This document shows positions 1 through 11,800 of a stretch of DNA of 64,000 nucleotides, piece after piece. Under the pieces are notes generated by a model, which saw only the letters and a program-made list of their open reading frames with translations, made no database searches and was not told where the DNA came from. The position numbers and the translations under genes are program-made. The stretch is taken from contig SADC01000078.1 of assembly GCA_004194705.1 (NCBI GenBank), forward strand, positions 303,767-367,766, in the 5' to 3' direction. The DNA is from Ditylenchus dipsaci (lineage: Eukaryota; Nematoda; Chromadorea; Rhabditida; Anguinidae). The first letter of the stretch is position 1. Each line of letters begins with the position of its first letter.

Positions 1-1116
1 GAACAACGAAGACATAGCTCTTCTTGCTTGCCTGGTTTACACTGTTCTTTGACTGGCTCTTTTGAAGTAATCAGAAGAAAAGTTAAGAGCTTTGATGAAA
101 AGATTCATCGTTTCTGGAAAAGTCTGCCTAATCGCATTGGCTATGAAGTTGTAACCAAACTGATAAAGAAACAATTTCAATCTATTCAAGATCATTTGCA
201 AAAACATGCCCAAGAGCAGGACCGTTTCCGCCGCGAAGCACAAAAAGCTGACTATAAAACAGAAGAAATCAAGAATATTTTTGTTGAACTAAAAGAAAAC
301 ACTCAAAAGTTAGAAGACAAAATAGAAGATTTGAGAAAAACCAATCCCTCAGCCTTGGTTGGTACTGAGAGTTCAGAAACTACTGTCTCTGAACCACAAC
401 CTACAAGTGGTGTTTCAATAAATAACAAAATGCTTTCTGTAAAAGAGCTGTTAGCTCAGTTGTCACAGTCTTTCAACAATTTAGAACATCAAAATAAAGA
501 GTTGCAACACAAAATTGATAAAATGCAAAACCACAAAATCATTAATAGTGAAGAACACTGGTCTATATTTCACAAAGCTACTGCTGCTCCAGCTCCAAAT
601 TCAGTCAAAGAAGAAGAATACAGTGGTCCATCCACTGAAACCCTACAGTCAACTATCAGTAATTTTAGACCAGACAGTGGTGTTTCAACCACTAATCAAG
701 TAATTTCCCTGGGACAACTGTTAGCTGAACTAGGTGGTGTTAATGTTGCAGCCATCCAGCAAAAGTCTGAATACTACTTTCTTAGAGGATTGGATTTCAC
801 ACGATCCAAAATACAAAATACCATGGAAAAACAAGAAAACAAAGTCCAACATACCTTAGAATCCAAAACCAAACATGCCATCGCTGTCACTTTGCATGCT
901 ATTCTTCACTTTGCAGATGCAGTAGCTAAACCAATTGTTGTGTTAGCATTAGCAGCACTTGTTGCTGGTTGTATTATTGGGGTGTTGAATGTTCCAGTAA
1001 TTATTCCTGTGCTTATGCCAATTATGCAAAGCTTGATCAAGTTGATTTCCACTCTGGTCACACAACTCTTTTTGGAATGGACTAGACATCCTACAAACAG
1101 AGCTCTAGAAGCATAA
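1..1116 (+). CDS. Secreted coiled-coil protein with hydrophobic C-terminus, 5' end outside window
   Basis: The frame is open from base 1, so this is the long last exon of a gene whose first exon lies before the window. The apparent start at base 28 is only a TTG inside the exon. A lysine- and glutamate-rich, coiled-coil-like part (roughly residues 20-110) contains FWKSLPNRIGYE. A Ser/Thr/Pro linker follows, then a repeated NNKMLSVKELL / TNQVISLGQLL motif. A C-terminal hydrophobic stretch rich in Ala, Val and Ile (about residues 280-345) could form a membrane hairpin, ending in a short polar tail. The gene at 18655-17382 on the other strand matches throughout (FWKGLPDQIGYE; HAIAV-LHAILHFAD) and has a signal peptide, so this copy probably does too. 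I recognise no named family. A pore-forming or structural secreted role is conceivable but is inference only. Confidence 0.8.
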   Translation, partial: EQRRHSSSCLPGLHCSLTGSFEVIRRKVKSFDEKIHRFWKSLPNRIGYEVVTKLIKKQFQSIQDHLQKHAQEQDRFRREAQKADYKTEEIKNIFVELKENTQKLEDKIEDLRKTNPSALVGTESSETTVSEPQPTSGVSINNKMLSVKELLAQLSQSFNNLEHQNKELQHKIDKMQNHKIINSEEHWSIFHKATAAPAPNSVKEEEYSGPSTETLQSTISNFRPDSGVSTTNQVISLGQLLAELGGVNVAAIQQKSEYYFLRGLDFTRSKIQNTMEKQENKVQHTLESKTKHAIAVTLHAILHFADAVAKPIVVLALAALVAGCIIGVLNVPVIIPVLMPIMQSLIKLISTLVTQLFLEWTRHPTNRALEA

Positions 1117-1202
1117 CTGTTTATAATATCACATTATCTCTTGTATTCAAAATTTTTTGATATATATAATGATTATCGTTTTTCAGTGTTTGTGTATGAA
1201 TA

Positions 1203-1466
1203 TTAGTCTTGCATTTCAAGGAAAAAAATAAAAAATTCCATTAAGCAAAATTCTTGTAATTTTGTAGTTAAAAAAATGATTGAGGCTATACTAAGGTACA
1301 TTAGCATATCCTGCACCATAGCGCAAGCCTCAAGAAGTGTCATAGACAAATGTTTAACACATTCACCATTTATTTCAACTTCATGAACTAATTGACCGTT
1401 TTTTCGTAGAAATCTACTGATTATCTTTTGAGGATATTTGTCGAAATCTTGTTGACTAAAAGTCAT
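1203..1466 (-). CDS. Hypothetical small protein, 87 aa
   Basis: An 87-codon frame lies tail-to-tail with the preceding coiled-coil gene. The first 45 residues look amphipathic and have normal composition (SRFLRKNGQLVHEVEINGEC). The remainder is hydrophobic and AT-driven. A GT at about 1313 could be a splice donor, so only the first part may be an exon. No family is recognised and no partner exon was found. It may be chance. Confidence 0.2.
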   Translation of the reverse strand: MTFSQQDFDKYPQKIISRFLRKNGQLVHEVEINGECVKHLSMTLLEACAMVQDMLMYLSIASIIFLTTKLQEFCLMEFFIFFLEMQD

Positions 1467-1814
1467 CCAAATCCTCAGCTTAGTGAAGAAATGTTTGTCT
1501 CGCTACGAAAACCACAATTGTGTGTCTCTTCCTTTGTTTCTGCAAGCATCCTCTCTTTTTCAGCCCTCGTTTAAACCATACTTGCTGATGACAATCATAC
1601 TTGAATCATACTTGCTTAAATCATACATGCTGATGACAACGGGAGTCTGGCAAATTCAAATGCGCACGCGAGCCGGAGGTTAGGAAATTCGCCTGTAATA
1701 CTGCCTAGAAGTAAATGGAAAGTTTCGAGCAAGAATATTAGTGAAAAACGTTGCTATTTCTGTTTGTTGAAATTTGGGGTGTTATAGAGGAGGTTTTTCG
1801 AAAGTTTTGTACTA

Positions 1815-1969
1815 CAGTCGACCCTCGATTTAACGGCACCCCTAGGGACCGGGTCCGGGGTGCCGTTAAATCGAGCGTTCACTTTGACTAAATCTTAGTC
1901 AATGCTGACCAAATAGGTCTATTTTTGGGTGCCGTTAAATCGAGGGGCCGTTAAATCGAGGGTTGACTG
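1815..1969. mobile_element. Short pogo/Tigger-like MITE (word CGTTAAATCGAGG)
   Basis: This 155-bp element has termini CAGTCGACCCTCGATTTAAC and, inverted, GTTAAATCGAGGGTTGACTG. It is flanked by TA on both sides, the expected Tc1/mariner/pogo target duplication. The word CCGTTAAATCGAG occurs at both ends and again subterminally, as in Tigger-type ends where the transposase binds repeated words. There is no coding capacity. Confidence 0.8.
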
Positions 1970-3070
1970 TAATCAATTTGCTGACATCTCAACTTTTGAG
2001 TGAAAATTATCTTATTAAAATATTAAAAAATTTAAAATTCACTGCCAAAATAAGCTCTTACGAAAAAATTACACCACCAATCTTTTCTTACATCCTAGAA
2101 AATGAATTTGAGTCATCCATGAACAGATCAGTCAATTCATCACAATCCGCATCCTTTATTGGCTGTTGGACATCAGTTTGTCCAGTTGCTCATTGTCTGT
2201 GGGAGGGATGGGGAGGGAGCTGAAATTGAACTTCGCTTTTCAGCCTTACGTTAAAAATTCTGGCTCCCCTTTTCGTTCTTGTCATTATTTTTGTAGCTTT
2301 CGCCTGAGGTAGCTTCGCTTATGTTCTTTTTTTCAGCCTTCGGTTGATTTTGCTTTAGCTAAAGTTATCAACAATCACACCGAACTGTTCTGGTAAACCA
2401 AACTACGGTTGGCCTCCTTCACTCCTTCCTCGCCCCGCTCTCGAACAGAATTTTCTTTATACCTCCCCGCGCGAAATTTTTTAGGCCAATTTCACCCTCC
2501 TCCACCCACCCACCGTCCCCGAAACACGATAGAGGGAGGAGGCCAACCCTAAAACAAACCCAATCACACTTTTCTGCCTGTCGCGTCCCGACGTAACGTC
2601 CCGATTTTTTTATTACTATTCTTTCCCGTCCCGAAAAAGTAAAATTTTCATCTCTACTTTTCACATTCTTATACTTTTTATTGCACAGCCTTTTTAAAGA
2701 AGAAGACTACATTAAAAATCAGCACATCGTATTTTGATTGATAGGGAAGTAAAAAAAAATAGGTGGAAATTTAACAGACAATCCTTAGATATCAATGAAA
2801 AATGAAACAGCCCAGTAAGGTGAGCAGTTGTAATCAATAGTTCAGTAAGTTTTTTACAGCATTACACTTAAAATGTGTTCTTTGCTTATTAAATAGTTCA
2901 CACAATTGCTATAAAAGTCTAAGTTTTTTGGTGACCATTTTTTACTTTAATTAAAAAGCGTTGAATAAAAATAAAATATTTTTTGGTCACATTAACTTGA
3001 AAAAGCTATCTTTATGCTTTACATCTTTACACAAATTAGAGGGAATTCCGGATTTAAAAAATTTGTAATA
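1970..3070. other. Intergenic, no gene seen
   Basis: This stretch holds AT-rich DNA with a C-rich patch at about 2400-2600 and TTTTCAGCCTT/TTTCAGCCTTCGG repeats at about 2235-2345. I see no supportable exon. The last 200 bases may include the promoter of the transporter gene that follows. Confidence 0.5.
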
Positions 3071-6000
3071 ATGCGGTGCACAAAAACTGACTGGTTTTCA
3101 ATTCGCCTAGCCATTTTCCTTGCATTTATGTATATACTAAGATCTTCTGTGGGTGTGATTGACAGTTGGCCTTATTTAAATTTGGTAAGTGCAATATTTA
3201 AAATTTGTTTTCATTTCGTTAAATCTAGTTTTTGAAATTAATAAAGACTTGGTTATAAAAGTTAAAAAAGTGCTACTTACTCGAAAAAGTACTTCCTCCA
3301 ATGAACTTCTTCTAGTAGGGCTGACACACCTTTGATGCGAAACATGGCAAAGCTCAGACCAAAGAATAATTCTTAATACTGTAAGGAGGTTGGTTGGGCA
3401 CCGTATCCAGGAATAAGAAATGAAAAACAAAGTCAAGGATTAATGGTCTCGATAGCTCAGGGATAGGACCGTGAAAGTTGTTGTGGGTTCGATTCCCACT
3501 CGGGCATCACATTTTTTCTTTGACTTTTACTAAACAAAGAATAATTAAGCAACCTTTCGCACAGCTCAACACATAGCCAATTAAAGAGACTGCGCACACT
3601 GATATTACTGGCTGCCAATATCGCCTAGAATACCGCTGACCGCCAATGAAAGAAACGTAACCAGATTAAAACTGGACATTTTTAAAAAATGTTTCGAGAC
3701 TTCATAAATAGGTTAGCTTTTTCAAAAGAAATTTTTGTGGCATTGTGTTTTTTATAAAAAATTTTTTTGACAATTTTCCTGAAAGTGAGCAACTCATTTT
3801 ATAGCTGAGAATCTGGCTACAAAATAGGAGGTCAAATTTTGAAAAACTATAAAAAACTTTTTAAAAAAAGCACAAAAAGAGATTGAAAAAAAACGAACGT
3901 ATTTATGACACAACCTAATATTATCGTTTTGAATACAGTGTTCTGGCCATTTTCTTTGGGAAGCAAAAAAGTATGACATTTAAATGCTGCAAAAACTGCA
4001 AAAAGTGTTGCGCGAAAAAAGCACCCTTTATTTATGCTTTAATTGTTGGTCCAAGAAAAAATTTAAGTGCAATTTATTTTTTATTTTGAGCTATAACTTT
4101 TATGAAGAGTTTTGTGCAGTGCAATGAATTTAAAAAATTACAACGATTTGGTTATTTTGTCATTCTATAACTTTCAGCTTGATACCAATGTTACTGTCAA
4201 TTTTTTTGCGTATACAAAAACAGCTAGAAGTATTGGCTCAATATCTTCAAGTGCTCTGGCTGGCTTTTTAAGTAATTGGCTAAGTGACACAAGGTAGTTA
4301 AAAATATATTAAGGATTTTATATATTTTTATATTGTGCTCCATTTAGGCCACCTATGATTTTGGACATTTAGTTGCGCTATTTGCCTCTATTCTATATAT
4401 TTCATTGGAATTATTTAGTGTTTCATCCCGACGATATGCTTTTATGACGCATGAACTAGTTAGTGGAGTTTCTAGGGGTTATTCCATGCTATTTGGACAT
4501 TTATAAATATATCCATTTAGCTTTTATAAATGTTTGGCGCATTCATTTGGTTATGGCCAGTAGTGAGCCAGATCGTTCCAGAGTGATTTCTTTAGGACAG
4601 TTAGCAGTTTGACTGGATTTACAATAGGACCAGGTTAATTTTTAATGGCTAAATTATGCGCCACTTTTACTTGACTATACCCTTCCAAGCAGTCAACTAG
4701 CTTGTGGGACCAGAGCGATTTTTTTTTAATTTTTTTAAACTTTGCTTTGTTCACATGAAAAATGATCAAAATTGTAGATAAACAGTTTCTGGCGCTACTT
4801 GTTAATACTAAGACCCACAGTTTAAGCCTAAGGGCTAAGCCTAATTGCTAATCCTTGAAATTATTGGGGGGATGAGATTGGTGGAAACGAGTAGCACCCA
4901 GTTTCTAATGAATTTCGAATCATTTTTCATGTAAACTCTTGAAGTTCAAAAAAAATGGTCCTGCGAGCTAATAAACTGCTGAAGGCAGAATATAGTCGAG
5001 TGTTGGGGTTGAGGTATAAAGGCTCCTGTTAATTTTTTCTAATTTAACATGTACACAAATCTATTTAGCGATGGGCTCAATTTTTGCCAAACTTTTACCT
5101 CCACCTGGCTACCTTTTACCTTGGTCAGCACACTTTAATCTATACACAGCATCTGGATATTTTCACTGCCTCAGCTGCTTTATTGGCCTTTTTATACTAA
5201 TCTTCTTTTTTGATGGAAGAATGAAGACACTCCAAAACAGAGAAAATAAACCGGTAAAAGAAATCACCTCTTCTGATTCTGTAAGCACAATCACAACCAT
5301 TGCAACTGTAGACAATGAAGTGGCATATACTGAAGGTAAATCAAATATTTTGGCACTATAAATTTATATATAGCGAGACATTTAGAAAAGAAAATCAAAG
5401 AAATTTCTAATGTAGAAGCTAAAGTAGACTACTTTGCTATTTTTATTTGTCTTCTGGTGCGTATTTGCATCGTTTTAACCTTCCTCTACCTTAATACGTA
5501 AGTTAAATATGCTTTAACCCATTCATTTATTTAACCCATTCAAATTTGTATAAATTCATAAAAGTCTTGAAATTAAAAAAGATATGGCTCAGAAAATAAC
5601 ATTTAAGCATAAATTTTTTTATAAACGAAAAATGTAAAAAACTGTGTAAGATAGGGACAATTTTTGAAACAAAAAAGTCGATTAAAAAGGGGGCCATGCA
5701 GGGTGCAATAAATTTTTTTATTATTTTGTTTGTTCATAACTTTTGATCTTAAGTTTGTTCGAAAAAGAACACTCTAGACCTTTGTTATGGAATTTTTATA
5801 TATTGATGATGATTGATGATTGATGTTTTTCTGTGTCCTTTAAAAAAGGTCGCGTAAAAATTATACAAAACAAAAAGTTGTGAAACAAAGCAAATCACTA
5901 CTCGACCTCACACATCCATATACTTGACTGCTTAAAAGTTTCATTCGACTCAACAAAAATTCATTTATAGTTTGTAAAAAGAAATATGGAGTATTCAATA

Positions 6001-7666
6001 GAGATGGCCTGGAATTCCGTTTGCTGAAATTGTAGTTTTTTTGGGATTGCAGTTCCGGTGACGAAAAATATCTAATGCGGTTTTAGAAAAAAATTAATTC
6101 CGGTTCCGGTATAAATATGATTTCGGAGCCAGCTCTATCGAAATATTATGGATGGATTATTCTTTAACCTTTTATGTGTAATTATTAATTTTGAACATAT
6201 ATTTTAATTTTCAGAAAATTTTGTGTTTATTTTTAAAAATATTAAAAGCATGTAAAAGAGCATTTCTTTTAAATTAGAGGTTTTTTTCGGCTTTGGTATT
6301 GGTCTTGGCAAAAGTTCTCCCATTTCAGAAAAGCAAATTCCGGTTCTGTTTCCGGTTTTTACAAAACTGGAATTCCGATTACGTTCCGGTTCTGGTCCGA
6401 ATATAAATTCCGACAAGGTGTGGCAAACTCAACGATTTCCTCAGCCATCAGCCTCAGCCGCTGAGATCCGAAAATTTTACTCAGCCTCAGCCGTTAGCAG
6501 GTTAAAATTTTTTACTCAGCCGTCGGCCTCAGCCAGCTGATGGCTGAGTTCAATCTCAGCTGGCTGAGGATACCACCCTGATTCCGAGCCGATTCTAGTA
6601 TTCAATATCGTTTTTGATACAAACTTAATAAAAGTCGCAACAATTAGAAAACCAGCTTCTTACGTTTATGTTTACAAACACTATCACAGTCTGTACACTA
6701 AGCAGACTGCATACTAGTAGTGTCTGTTCTAGTAGTTTATTTGTCTGTTCCAAAAATATCAAGTCTCGAATATTGAGTCTAGTCTCTCGTAGTCTTAAAA
6801 AAATTATTTTTTGAATTCAGTATAAAAGAACCCTACTTAATGATGGCGTTTGAGTGGACTGGAGTACAAACATCCTATTACTTTTCTTTGCAGCTGCAGT
6901 CCAGAGCATCTTGGGCATTGCTATCACTCTTGGTTTCTCTTTTAACATTTTGAGCAAGTGAGTATTTACAATTAAAATCAGAGTTGTGAAAATTACATGT
7001 AAAAGACTATTTACAACTTTGTACAAATTTATTCTTAGATTGCTTGAAAGAAAGTCAATAATATTGTCGTTGTTTATTATTATTCTTTTCTATTTGCTAA
7101 CTTATCCCTGGCCATTCTTGTCCAAAATGATTCCTAATGAAAAGTGGATAAATGAAATTTCCGGTAAAATTTCATTGCATTGGTCGAATACCGAAATTTA
7201 CTTGTAAAATTTTAGCAAATGGAACAAACAACACTCAGCTAAGTGGTCTAGGGTGTCGGCAACAATATGAGTGGTGTTCTACAACCACAGCAATCAATAT
7301 CACGCTTTACTTTGCCGCCATGATATTTTTGCTAGGATCAGCTATGCCTTTTTGTGAGCTTAGCTAGACATTCTGTACACCAAAATACTTGGTCCAATCA
7401 AGCAGGGTACTATGCAGGCTGTATTTATGGTTACTGGCGACTTCTTTAGTATTATCGGACCTATTGCTATCTCGTAAGCACTTTTTATTTAAAAAATGCT
7501 TATTATTTTGTGAAAACTCAGAAATCTGTACGAGTGGGATGGACCAAGACCAGTTTGGCTCTTTGAAATCGGCTATTTATTGTTTGTAATTGTATTTTGT
7601 CTAGTATTCTACCGCAGACTGATCTCTTATACTCAGAGAATTTATACATTAAGACTTATCAGTTAA
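3071..7666 (+). CDS. MFSD8/CLN7-like lysosomal major-facilitator transporter (frame-broken)
   Basis: This is a multi-exon 12-TM MFS protein. Visible exons are about 3071-3184, 4178-4301, 4347-4502, 4522-4635, 5070-5335, 5379-5500, 6811-6960, 7040-7160, 7213-7473 and 7530-7666. Diagnostic pieces are SSVGVIDSWPYL, SEPDRSRVISLGQLA followed by SLTGFTIGPG, FNLYTASGYF, GCRQQYEWCSTTTA, LYTKILGPIKQGT and the final GPRPVWLF. They fall in MFSD8 order, including the Cys-x-x-x-YEWC luminal loop. MFSD8 works in the lysosomal membrane. Four single-base frame breaks occur (near 4360, 4605, 6865 and 7364), each explicable as one base lost from a short run, with homology resuming in the next frame. I therefore favour consensus error over decay, though a young pseudogene cannot be excluded. 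Introns 3185-4177 and 5501-6810 hold repeats. Confidence 0.85.
3445..3509 (+). pseudogene. tRNA-like sequence, pseudogene or SINE head
   Basis: An A-box-like TAGCTCAGGGATAGGA is followed by a perfect T-arm hairpin (GTGGG, loop TTCGATT, CCCAC) and a 3' part ending CGGGCATCA. The acceptor stem pairs poorly and the anticodon arm is abnormal, so this is not a functional tRNA. It lies in the first intron of the MFSD8-like gene. Confidence 0.5.
5501..6810 (+). other. Repeat-filled intron of the MFSD8-like gene
   Basis: The intron holds degenerate TTCCGGTTCCGG words in both orientations (6010-6410). A tandem CTCAGCC/CAGCCTCAGCCG array follows (about 6435-6570) and ends in its inverted form (CAGCTGATGGCTGAG). 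No exon is seen. Confidence 0.6.
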
Positions 7667-8874
7667 TGCTGGAACATATTTTTCCCTATCCGACATAGTT
7701 TTTTTCCTTGATGCCCTCATTCTCTAGCTGTGAGAGCTTCAATCAAGGCGAACACTTCACTTCCTCTTTTGATAGGGCTCAAGTATTTCCTGTAAATTAT
7801 TTTGCTTTATTGTTACGTTCACATCTGTTTTTGTTATCCGCTGTAGTATTTGAGCTAACTTTGTTTGCATCGCTCAGTTTTATATGTTTCACGGGTCTTT
7901 TTACTATTATATTTTTTTGTATGTGAAAAGAAGCCTGCAAGCAATAACAACCGTTTATCAGTATATATAAAAAACTATTACCATGATTTTCAAATTAGCA
8001 ATAAGAGCACAGGAGAATATGGCGTTTGTAAATTTTAGACGTCTGCAATTTTAGACGTCTCCTTAATTAGAAACGGGTCTATAGCTAGAGAAAATTTTCG
8101 ACTTATCGAGGTTCGACTTTACGGGCAAGCAATATGCCTTTAAAAAGCCCAGACAAATAGCCTTCTTATGAGCAGAAAATAAAAAGCTGAGCTAGATAAG
8201 TTCACTGCCAATGATATCAAAGAAAAACCATTCATTTTTTAGAGAGTCGCTGTGAAAAATGGGCTATTTGAGTGTTTTAACTGTATCGCCATTTCAGAGT
8301 GACAAATCTAATCGGCATCCGCAAAGAGCCTCCTGATTTTGTTTGAAGCCCAAGCTGATTGCGGATGCTGCCTCCTCATTGTGAACAGAGTGGGGTGGCT
8401 AAAAAAGATTGCGGGTGCTGTTTGCGGCGTCTGATTGAGGATGTTGCGTTCTCATTGTGTATGCGCCTTTAAAAAAACTATTGATTGGATTTTTTTATTC
8501 TATTTTTTAATCGACTAGAAAATTGCTCTGTTGCACTATAGGGAAGGCACGAAATTCCGATTTCCGGCACTTTTTGGCTTTCCATTTTTTGAGTTCCGAT
8601 TTTCGAAAACAGGGCGAATTTCGGAAATTTCGAAAGAAAATAGTTATTTAGGAAAAATAATATTTTTTTAAATTTTAGAATTTTTTTATTTCTTCCGATT
8701 TCCGACTCCCGGATTTGAAAGCTTTATTTTTCCAGTTTCGGTTTATTCAACTTTTTAAGTATTCCGTTCCATCCATCTTACACCAGTTAGATCGTCTATT
8801 AGAAAAAAGCATTAAAAACAGAAATTTTATTTTCGAACAACTTTTCTAATTTAATCTTTAGAAAATTATGATTT
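7667..8874. other. Intergenic between convergent genes
   Basis: No supportable gene is present. A degenerate TTCCGATTTCCG-type repeat lies at 8550-8780, with partial inverted copies related to the intron repeats near 6000-6400. The two neighbouring genes end towards each other here. Confidence 0.5.
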
Positions 8875-11800
8875 TTAACCAGTGGTCATGCGACGACTCT
8901 TTGCATTAGAAAATCCAATTTGCATAGTCTTGAAATTGTACGCAAAGCAGTGGTTATTAAAGAATTGTGCAGGCATGTTAAAAGTGTATTCATATCCTGG
9001 CTCTAAATTTCCGTCGTAAAACCCATTTATATTAACTACACATCTCTTAAAGCGACGCTAAAATCATAGGTTTGCATTAAAATCAAATATTGACAGCTTA
9101 CCTTGTAAATAATGTAATCCTCAGGAAACAGCACTAGTTTTTCACTCATGCCTGTCACATTGAACTCAATTTTGGGGATGTTAGAAACATTGCATTGCAC
9201 AAAGTAATATTGCTCTTGATTGCTGTAAACAGCCTTAGAAGCATTGAGTAATAAATTCGTCATGCTATTAGGCATATAGCCATCAAGAGCGCCAGTCAAT
9301 AAAAACATTCTACTGGTGTTGTTAACAGCTACTCTTATGTTGTCGACTTCTGCACTCATAGAATTGATATTTACTGCATACTTTCTCTTAGAGTAGGAGG
9401 AAGGATCGCTAGGAGCAAACATCCAGCTATCTTCGCAGTTTTCAGTATCAGTTTTTCCAATAGTAACATAAGCTGTTCCATTGTGGTAAATTAATGATCT
9501 AAATAATTGAGTTATTTCAAAACTTTAAAACAAACAATTTGTAAAAATGAGCAACCTCTCGAGAGAAGTTGACCGTGACAGAAAAATGAAAATTTAAAAA
9601 CTTTTTTGCACTAGGCAAACCTGTGATTCTGACAACAGGTTTATGCTCAGCAGGGCCGATTTACATGTAAAACTGCATTAACATGAAAAGTAAAAATTCC
9701 GCTCAAGACAAAATCGTTTGAAAGAGTTCTCTAAGATTTTATATAGCTTTTAATGGTTAAAATTGAAAATACCCGTTAAAGGGGGGGGGACTTTATATAC
9801 GCATCGCCTTAGGTCACAGGTTCGACTACACTGGCTGCAGACTTTATTTTTTTCTCCTTTTATTTACAACTTTAGTGACAAAATGTAGCCAAGCTTTTGG
9901 GCTTTCATTTGAGCTATCATACAGATGAAAAGTTGGTATAAAGTTAGGGCTAAAATATAAAAAATCCAATTCGGTGAAATCCTCAATAGGACTATACCAG
10001 TACTTTTCGGTAGTATCCTGGAACTGACGTTTTTCCCCAATTTTAATTTACATACTCATTTGCAACCTTACAATCAAAATGTAGCTCTGCTTCTTGCCGT
10101 CATTTTCAGCATGCGGTTGTATAAAATAATGTAAATTGAAATCTCAAAAAATTTCAGTTCCTAGTGCGCATCATTTTGGCTAGTTTCCTTCAATTTTGGT
10201 AGTCATTGCCAAAAATCGCAAAATTGAGGCAGTTACTGACAGGAAAGCAGTGCTGAAAATTGTTGTAATCGATTGTTCGATGATTTTTGGTCCTAGGAGT
10301 CAGTAAACTTACTAAAAAAGTAAATTAAAACACCCCCATAGGGACTTGAACTTTCGAAAAAAGGTGATGCGTATATAATGTCTGACCAAGTAGGTGAAAA
10401 CGGCTCTTAAAGGGCCATTGCCGTCTCCGACAACGGTTGTCCCCCGCCAATTCAAATTTTTTCTGCATCATTGAAATTTTTTACAGATTTTTCAACTTGG
10501 TTTCTATCAAAACTATACCTAAAATTAAATTCTAGGCCTTGTTTTGTTAGAAACCAAGCTGAAAAATCTGTATAAAAGTTGAATGATTAGGCAAAAAAAT
10601 TTGAATTGGCGGGGCAATAGCCCTTTAAAGGGAAGAGGTTGTGGATGGTCAAAATCCAGCTGGATACCACATGTTTTCAAGTAGTGCGACATGATGGTCA
10701 TACTATACCAATACTCATAATATACCAAAGGAGATCAGATTTCAAATAATACTTAGCATAGAAGGTTTTTATTTGTACAGTGGAGACAAATCACCACTTG
10801 TTACTCAAGGTACGGATTTTTGAAATTCTCTAACCTTGACTTCCATATATTTTTTTGAAGGCTAGCAAAAGCACGCTCAAAATGTTAGACTTGTTGATTA
10901 TGTTTATTTTTTTTATTCAAGCTACTACACGATAAGTGTATTTTACAAATCTTTTGAGAAAAAATGGCTGCAAGTCGTAGTGTTGTTTGTAGCTCATTGA
11001 TTGTTTTATAAGGTACTGAAATTTCTAAAATAAAAATTAAAAGGAGAATAAGTATACGCACGTGTAAAGTAAAAATGTGAAATATAAATAATCTTCACGC
11101 AGACAAAAAAGTGGTATTTTCCAATATTTTGCGAAGAAAAACAGTGTATTTTCAAATAGTTTGAAAGCAGAGCTCCTGGCGGTCATTTTGACATATTATG
11201 AGCTTGGCAATAGTATGAAGATAATAGGGCACCACTGGAAAACCTGTGGATGCTAGCTAAATTCCGACCATGCAAAATTGATTATTTTCTAGACCCTATT
11301 TCAGTCACTTAATTCGGCCTTGAAGCAAAAACGAACAGCACAATTGTGTTCAGCACATGCTGTTCTACCCGTTGTGACTGTTGGGCGCACCAGGATAAGC
11401 CGTATCAAGAATGGCACGAATTCAAACAAATATTGAAAAAATGCAATGCCAAAAATTTTACGAGTTTATTATTTTGAGTGTGGTTTTTAGGGACTTTTAA
11501 AACAAACGTTGACGCAAATATATTTTGAACGTGTAGCCTAGTGACTTTGCTACAAGATGCTGGAAAAATCGTTGATTAAAGTTTTTTGTGTAAAAAGTTA
11601 TGGCACATAGAAGTCAAGGTTAGAGAATTTCAAAAATCCGTACCTTGAGTAACAAGTGGTGATTTGTCTCCACTGTACAAATAAAAACCTATACATATTT
11701 TTCAGCTTGGTTTCTAACAAAACAAGGCCTAGAATTTAATTTTAGGTATAGTTTTGATAGAAACCAAGTTGAAAAATCTGTAAAAAGTTCAATGATACAG

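Noticed and set aside
3445..3509. Functional tRNA gene
   Set aside because: The T-arm is perfect, but the acceptor and anticodon stems do not form. Treated as a pseudogene or SINE head.
7349..7367. 10-base intron GTGAGCTTAG in the MFSD8-like gene
   Set aside because: Removing it does not restore the frame. One missing T before TAGAC does, as in the other breaks.
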